Shown here: positions 61,363 through 64,000 of the stretch, one piece after another
Numbering within the stretch: position 1 is the stretch's first letter
Layout: each line of letters opens with the position of its first letter
NCBI GenBank assembly: GCA_920105625.2
Contig: OV050032.1
Coordinates: 70,351,879-70,415,878, forward strand
DNA from: Clusia tigrina
Lineage: Eukaryota > Arthropoda > Insecta > Diptera > Clusiidae
DNA length: 64,000 nt
Direction of reading: 5' to 3'
Position numbers and translations under genes: made by a program
The notes under the pieces: model-generated
The model's input: only the letters and a program-made list of their open reading frames with translations
The model's database searches: none
Told to the model about the DNA's origin: nothing

Positions 61363-61917
61363 TTCTATTACTCTGCTGTCCAATGAATCCGAGCTTTCCT
61401 CTCTGTCGTCTACTTTGCTGAGTCTAATTTTTTTGATTTCGTTCGAGTCAACATTTATTTTTCTTTTATATAAGGTCTGTTCAATTTCAACAGCTGCTTG
61501 GTTCGGCACTGCAATACCGATCGAAAATTATTTGCAGCAGTTTGTTCTGGTAGAATCGATTAATTTTGAAATTAACAGATGTCGGTAATGTTGTTCGTAT
61601 TTTTGAAGAAATGGCTGTTGCAAATTATCAACCCTTGTTGATGACGTCACAAAATGCTCTCGGAAGCACTAGCGCTCCGAAGGCGAAGTACGGCAGTATT
61701 TGTTTTGCGATGGCTTTGACGATGCAAACAAATCTTGAAACAGCTCGGCGGTGGCTATTCAAGTCTAGCGATCTAGGTGATTTCTTCTTTGATCCTGTAA
61801 GTATAATTACCTGAAGCAGTACGGCGGTGACTGCACGGAGTATATAATTCCTAATAATTATCACAATGGCGGTGAAAACGCTGTGGTGGCAGCGGAAGAA
61901 AGCAAATTCTAAAACTT
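61363..61917 (-). other. Untranslated leader between 5' LTR and gag
   Basis: This 555-bp interval precedes the chosen ATG and should contain the primer-binding site and packaging signals. The LTR-proximal bases (sense AGTTTTAGAATTTGC) do not begin with the usual TGG complement of a tRNA CCA end, and I found no clear tRNA-complementary site nearby. The distal 147 bp (61363-61509) is open in frame with gag but has no ATG, so it is either untranslated or used only through non-AUG initiation. No other gene is seen here. Confidence 0.6.
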
Positions 61918-61967
61918 TGTAATTATATTTGTAATTATTCTAAAACTTTGTAATTATATTTGTAATT
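61906..61967. repeat. 31-bp AT-rich minisatellite across the 5' LTR/leader border
   Basis: The unit is TGTAATTATATTTGTAATT followed by ATTCTAAAACTT (31 bp). One full copy starts at 61918, a second, 19-bp partial copy starts at 61949, and the last 12 bases of a preceding copy occupy 61906-61917, just outside the LTR. The repeat therefore crosses the LTR border into the leader. Confidence 0.85.
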
Positions 61968-62181
61968 ATTTGTTAACAAGATTAAAAATTATGAATTCAC
62001 ATTTCAATTATATTTGTGGTGTGGTTGGTTTAAATTTCAGTGCCAGCTTCTTGGTTGTTTAGAATTTGCTGCTTCCTTCTCGGCTGCTCGTCTGCTACTC
62101 ACTCGTTCGTTCAAAAATTACCGGACGAGTTTGTACTTCGGCGAGACATTTTACGGCGAAGACAGAGCTTTTAGTGCGACA
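61918..62181 (-). repeat. 5' LTR of the BEL/Pao element (264 bp)
   Basis: It is the partner of the LTR at 55899-56162, with one substitution (G at 61993). Being upstream in the minus-strand sense, it should carry the element promoter. I find no convincing TATA box or insect initiator; ACTAAAAGC near the sense start is only weakly TATA-like, so the transcription start is not called. The right border is fixed by the switch from TTTTAGTGCGACA to GGTTGCATAGC of the satellite. Confidence 0.96.
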
Positions 62182-62186
62182 GGTTG
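62182..62186. repeat. Target-site duplication, right copy (GGTTG, one mismatch)
   Basis: GGTTG follows the right LTR and is followed by CATAGCTTTGAG, exactly where the satellite should resume. It differs from the left copy GGTAG by one base (A to T), either a later mutation or an error made at integration. Confidence 0.72.
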
Positions 62187-64000
62187 CATAGCTTTGAGCG
62201 ATAGCTTAAATTGACAAGAGGCTCGAGTACTTTATTGATACAAAATTTCAAGGTTCTATGACGCTCCAGTAAAAATTTTCAAGTATTTGTATGTTGCAAA
62301 CTTTGATAGGTGTAGGACGTACCAATAGAAGTTAGGGTCATTTGAAGTTTTATCAGTGTTTGATTTGGGACTCAAGGGTAGCATAGCTTTGAGCGATAGC
62401 TTAAACTGACAAGAGGCTGGAGTACTTTATTGTTACAAAATTTCAAGGTTTTATGACGCTCCAGTAAAAATTTACAAGCAATTGTATGTTGCAAATTTTG
62501 ATAGGTGTAGGACGTACCATATAGAAGTTAGGGCCATTTGAAGTTTTATCAGTGTTTGATTTGGGACTCAAGGGTAGCATAGCTTTGAGCGATAGCTTAA
62601 ATTGACAAGAGGCTCGAGTACTTTATTGTTACAAAATTTGAAGGTTTTATGACGCTCCAGTAAAAAGTTACAAGCATTTGTATGTTGCAAACTTTGATAG
62701 GTATAGGACGCACCGTATTGAATTTAGGGGCCATTTGAAGTTTTATCACTGTTTGATTTTGGAGTCAAGGGTAGCATAGTTATGAGCGATAGCTTAAATT
62801 GATAAGAAGTACGAGTACTTTATTATCACAAAATTTCAAGGTTTTATGACGCTCCAGTAAAAAGTTACAAGCATTTGTATGTTGCAAAGTTTGATAGGTG
62901 TAGGACGTACCGTATAGAAGTTAGGGCCATTTGAAGTTTTATCAGTGTTTGATTTGGGACTCAAGGGTAGCATAGCTTTGAGCGATAGCTTAAATTGACA
63001 AAAGGCTCGAGTACTTTATGGTTACAAAATTTCATGGTTCTATGACGCTCCCGTAAAAAGTTACAAGCATTTGTATGTTGCAAACTTTGATAGGTGTAGG
63101 ACGTACCGTATAGAAGTTAGGGCCATTTGAAGTTTTATCAGTGTTTGATTTGAGACTCAAGGGTAGCATAGCTTTGAGCGATAGCTTAAATTGACAAGAG
63201 GCTCGAGAACTTTATTGTTACAAAGTTTCAAGGTTTTATGACGCTCCAGTAAAAAGTTACAAGCATTTGTATGCTGCAAACTTTGATAGGTATAGGATGT
63301 ACCGTATTGAAGTTAGGGGTCATTTGAAGTTTTATCACTTTTTGATTTTGGAGTCAAGGGTAGCACAGTTAGGAGCGATAACTTAAATTGATAAGAAGCA
63401 CGAGTACTTTATTGTCACAAAATTTCAAGGTTTTATGACGCTCCAGTAAACAAAATTGCAAACTTTGATAGGTGTAGGACGTACCATATAGAAGTTAGGG
63501 CCATTTGAAGTTTTATCAGTGTTTGATTTGGAACTCAAGAGTAGCAAAGCTTTAAGCGATATCTTAAATTGAGAAGAGGCTGGAGTACTTTATTGTTACA
63601 AAATTTCAAGGTGTTATGACGCTCCAGTAAAAAGTTACAAGCATTTGTATGTTGCAAATTTTGATAGGTGTAGGACGTACCATATAGAAGTTAGGGCCAT
63701 TTGAAGTTTTATCAGTGTTTGATTTGGGACTCAAGGGTAGCATAGCTTTGAGCGATAGCTTAAATTGACAAGAGGCTCGAGTACTTTATTGTTACAAAAT
63801 TTGAAGGTTTTATGACGCTCCAGTAAAAAGTTACAAGCATTTGTATGTTGCAAACTTTGATAGGTATAGGACGCACCGTATTGAATTTAGGGGCCATTTG
63901 AAGTTTTATCACTGTTTGATTTTGGAGTCAAGGGTAGCATAGTTATGAGCGATAGCTTAAATTGATAAGAAGTACGAGTACTTTATTATCACAAAATTTC
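62182..64000. repeat. 196-bp satellite DNA array, right part (about 9 monomers)
   Basis: This is the same satellite resumed after the retrotransposon, in the same orientation. The left flank stops after monomer position 44 (...AAGGGTAG). The right flank resumes with GGTTG, a copy of positions 40-44, and then CATAGCTTTGAGCG. So one monomer was split by the insertion and the array is otherwise continuous. The segment carries the markers TATTGATACA, ACCAATAG, TTATTATCAC, TTATGGTTAC and the shortened GTAAACAAAATTGC monomer at about 63451, in the same order as at 54.3-55.6 kb. It runs off the window end inside a class B monomer. Confidence 0.97.

Larger units (their letters stand above)
55899..62181 (-). 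mobile_element. Full-length BEL/Pao LTR retrotransposon
   Basis: The 6283-bp element lies on the minus strand and is delimited by two 264-bp direct repeats beginning TG and ending CA in the sense direction (TGTCGC...AATTACA). In sense order it holds: 5' LTR (62181-61918), leader, one gag-pol frame, polypurine tract, 3' LTR (56162-55899). The domain order gag, zinc knuckles, protease, reverse transcriptase, RNase H, integrase and the DUF1759/DUF1758/DUF5641-like modules are diagnostic of BEL/Pao (family Belpaoviridae) rather than Ty3/gypsy or copia. No envelope-like frame follows pol. The LTRs differ at one site and the long frame has no stops, so the copy looks recent and possibly competent. 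I do not assign it to a named family. Confidence 0.97.
55718..63557. repeat. Eight-monomer higher-order repeat, copy split by the retrotransposon
   Basis: Removing the element and one target-site copy (6288 bp) leaves 1552 bp, the same period as the preceding unit, with the same markers in the same order on both sides of the insertion. A third copy starts at 63558 with GATATC and diverges by about 63675. Confidence 0.85.

Noticed and set aside
61363..61509. Counting the first 49 codons of the open frame as part of the polyprotein
   Set aside because: The apparent first codon is GTG, and there is no ATG before 61362. A eukaryotic element is more likely to start at the ATG.
61836..61850. TATATAATTCC in the leader as an internal promoter
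   Set aside because: It is a lone AT-rich TATA-like string in an AT-rich leader, with no supporting initiator or downstream gene.
61880..61895. TGGTGGCAGCGGAAG on the plus strand as a primer-binding site
   Set aside because: It is on the antisense strand and about 20 bases from the LTR border, so it cannot serve the minus-strand element in the usual way.
55804..62214. Short frames in the LTRs (for example 55995-56219 and 62014-62214)
   Set aside because: They are on the strand opposite to the element and run from LTR into unrelated flanking sequence. The two LTR copies give the same chance frame.

Overview
The window looks like pericentromeric or other heterochromatic DNA of an insect, most plausibly a Drosophila species. 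It is a very long AT-rich tandem satellite array carrying one full-length LTR retrotransposon of the BEL/Pao group. The organism call is an inference from satellite plus BEL/Pao content; I do not recognise the satellite by name. I see no host protein-coding gene, no tRNA or rRNA gene, no CRISPR array and no bacterial or phage feature.

Layout. (1) Bases 1-55898: about 285 head-to-tail copies of a roughly 196-bp monomer, all in one orientation. (2) Bases 55899-62181: a 6283-bp BEL/Pao element on the minus strand, with two 264-bp LTRs that differ at one base. It carries one uninterrupted gag-pol frame, a polypurine tract abutting the 3' LTR, and a 5-bp target-site duplication with one mismatch. 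(3) Bases 62182-64000: the same satellite continues in the same phase and orientation, about nine more monomers.

The satellite is not a simple array. At least three monomer classes can be told apart at the centre of the unit: A (TTGACAAGAGGCTCGAG), B (TTGATAAGAAGCACGAG with ATTGTCAC) and C (TTGAGAAGAGGCTGGAG). They are arranged in multi-monomer blocks that recur at multiples of 196 bp. The clearest are a near-perfect 3.53-kb (18-monomer) tandem duplication at 9086-16150 and an eight-monomer higher-order repeat of about 1.55 kb near 54-64 kb, marked by a 15-bp-shortened monomer. Several unrelated block pairs share a spacing of 3726-3727 bp (19 monomers). This is the pattern expected of repeated unequal exchange or amplification.

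The retrotransposon landed inside one copy of the eight-monomer repeat. A related uninterrupted copy at about 45.8-46.3 kb preserves the likely pre-insertion sequence, so relative dating is possible. The element looks young and structurally complete: intact frame, intact catalytic residues, nearly identical LTRs. The apparent 1785-residue frame begins with GTG; the first in-frame ATG is 49 codons in, which I take as the start (1736 residues). All short frames within the satellite and on the plus strand of the element are read as chance or antisense shadows. Block limits in the satellite were aligned by eye and are approximate.
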